In this document: positions 13,465 to 14,097 of the stretch, piece by piece | How the letters are laid out: each line of letters begins with the position of its first letter | Position numbering within the stretch: position 1 is the first letter of the stretch | DNA from: Deferribacteraceae bacterium | Lineage (GTDB): Bacteria; Chrysiogenota; Deferribacteres; Deferribacterales; JAISNW01 | Direction: 5' to 3' | Assembly: GCA_031285415.1 (NCBI GenBank) | Contig: JAITWF010000126.1 | Location: forward strand, 1 to 14,097 | Length of the DNA: 14,097 nt | Made by a program: the position numbers and the translations under genes | Notes under the pieces: model-generated | Database searches by the model: none | What the model was told of the DNA's origin: nothing | What the model saw: the letters and a program-made list of their open reading frames with translations, nothing else

Positions 13465-14097
13465 ACAGTCGGCAGCAGAGTTTGTAAAGGGCTCTGGTGC
13501 CTTTATGATCGCCGATCGGCGAGTGGCGGAGCTATATCCAGAGTGCCTTTCAGAGAGAAGCTTTATCGTGGATAGCGGTGAGGAGTTGAAAAGCTTTGCA
13601 AAGGTTGAGACGTTTATCAAGTGGCTTGCCGATAATGGCTGCAATAGGGGTAGCGAGATTGTTGCGCTTGGCGGTGGCACCGTTGGCGATATGGCAGGCT
13701 TCGCCGCCGCAATATATATGCGTGGGGTAAAGTTTCATAATATCCCCACGACGCTCCTATCGATGGTAGACTCCGCTATCGGTGGCAAGACGGCGGTGAA
13801 CGTAGGCAGTATTAAAAATCTCGTAGGGGCGTTTCATCAACCTACTAACGTAATCATAGATATAGCTTTTTTGAAAAGTATCACCGATAATGACTTTCTT
13901 TCAGGCTTTGGCGAGATAATTAAAACCGCTGCAATCGCTGATCAGTCACTATTTAATATGCTTTTAAATGAGCGAGATCGAGTGCTACGTAGGGAGATCG
14001 GCGATATTATTACACGAGTATGCAATATAAAGGCGGATACGGTAAGGAGAGACCCATACGATAATGGTATACGAGTGATACTGAACGCTGGACATAC
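13448..14097 (+). CDS. aroB: 3-dehydroquinate synthase (3' end cut by window edge)
   Basis: Converts DAHP to 3-dehydroquinate, the second shikimate pathway step, using NAD and a divalent metal. The first 216 codons are present. Family blocks are VALGGGTVGDMAGFAAAIYMRG, IPTTLLSMVDSAIGGKTAVN (a hallmark), GAFHQP, SGFGEIIKTAAI, IKADTVRRDP and LNAGHT at the edge, where most homologues have LNFGHT or LNLGHT. The ATG at 13448 lies inside aroK. The GGGTVGD motif begins near residue 75, about 25 residues earlier than in E. coli AroB, because the first beta-strands are missing; the segment equivalent to PDGEQYKSL is present as VDSGEELKSF. The second half of the enzyme, including further metal ligands, is outside the window. 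Confidence 0.94.
   Translation, partial: MSIISEQSAAEFVKGSGAFMIADRRVAELYPECLSERSFIVDSGEELKSFAKVETFIKWLADNGCNRGSEIVALGGGTVGDMAGFAAAIYMRGVKFHNIPTTLLSMVDSAIGGKTAVNVGSIKNLVGAFHQPTNVIIDIAFLKSITDNDFLSGFGEIIKTAAIADQSLFNMLLNERDRVLRREIGDIITRVCNIKADTVRRDPYDNGIRVILNAGH

Noticed and set aside
1..14097. CRISPR array, rRNA, tRNA genes or insertion sequence
   Set aside because: No regularly spaced repeats, rRNA or tRNA signatures, or transposase were seen on either strand.

Overview
This window looks like ordinary chromosome from a Gram-negative, anaerobic or facultative bacterium with moderate GC content. Two [NiFe]-hydrogenase subunits carry Tat signals, and there is a membrane quinone-reactive subunit and an iron-storage nanocompartment. 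The phylum cannot be fixed from sequence reading alone. The gene content would suit a Deferribacterota-, Chrysiogenota- or Desulfobacterota-like lineage; that is an inference, not an identification.

Layout, left to right. (1) 1-4858, minus strand: a Hyb-type uptake hydrogenase operon transcribed hybO (small subunit), hybA (four-cluster ferredoxin), hybB (NrfD-type membrane subunit), hybC (large subunit). Only the last few residues of hybC are cut off by the window edge. (2) 4859-5277: a gene-free stretch with candidate hyb promoters, an operator-like inverted repeat, and a pair of GC-rich palindromic repeats in opposite orientation. (3) 5278-10806, minus strand: a tightly packed operon lepA-lepB-pyrH-frr-uppS followed by a four-cluster Fe-S protein gene. 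The only sizeable gap, pyrH-frr, holds a 70-bp element that folds on paper into a perfect cloverleaf. (4) 10807-10942: divergent promoter region. (5) 10943-12092, plus strand: a ferritin-like cargo protein with a C-terminal encapsulin-loading peptide, then a family 1 encapsulin shell gene. (6) 12113-14097, plus strand: an unrecognised multi-pass membrane protein, then aroK and aroB (aroB cut by the right edge), in overlapping succession.

How the genes work together. HybOC would oxidise H2 in the periplasm and pass electrons through HybA to HybB and the quinone pool. The lepA operon joins translation (LepA, Frr), protein export (LepB), UMP phosphorylation (PyrH) and undecaprenyl lipid carrier synthesis (UppS). 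The ferritin-like protein and encapsulin should form an iron-mineralising nanocompartment; this is the least ordinary system here. It has the gene order of the Pyrococcus ferritin-encapsulin fusion but as two separate genes, and the cargo keeps its own targeting tail. AroK and AroB are two steps of the shikimate pathway.

The main oddities are the cloverleaf repeat, the inverted GC-rich repeat pair, UppS with a changed signature motif (MDRNGEW instead of the usual MDGNGRW), and a predicted leaderless start for the membrane protein gene.
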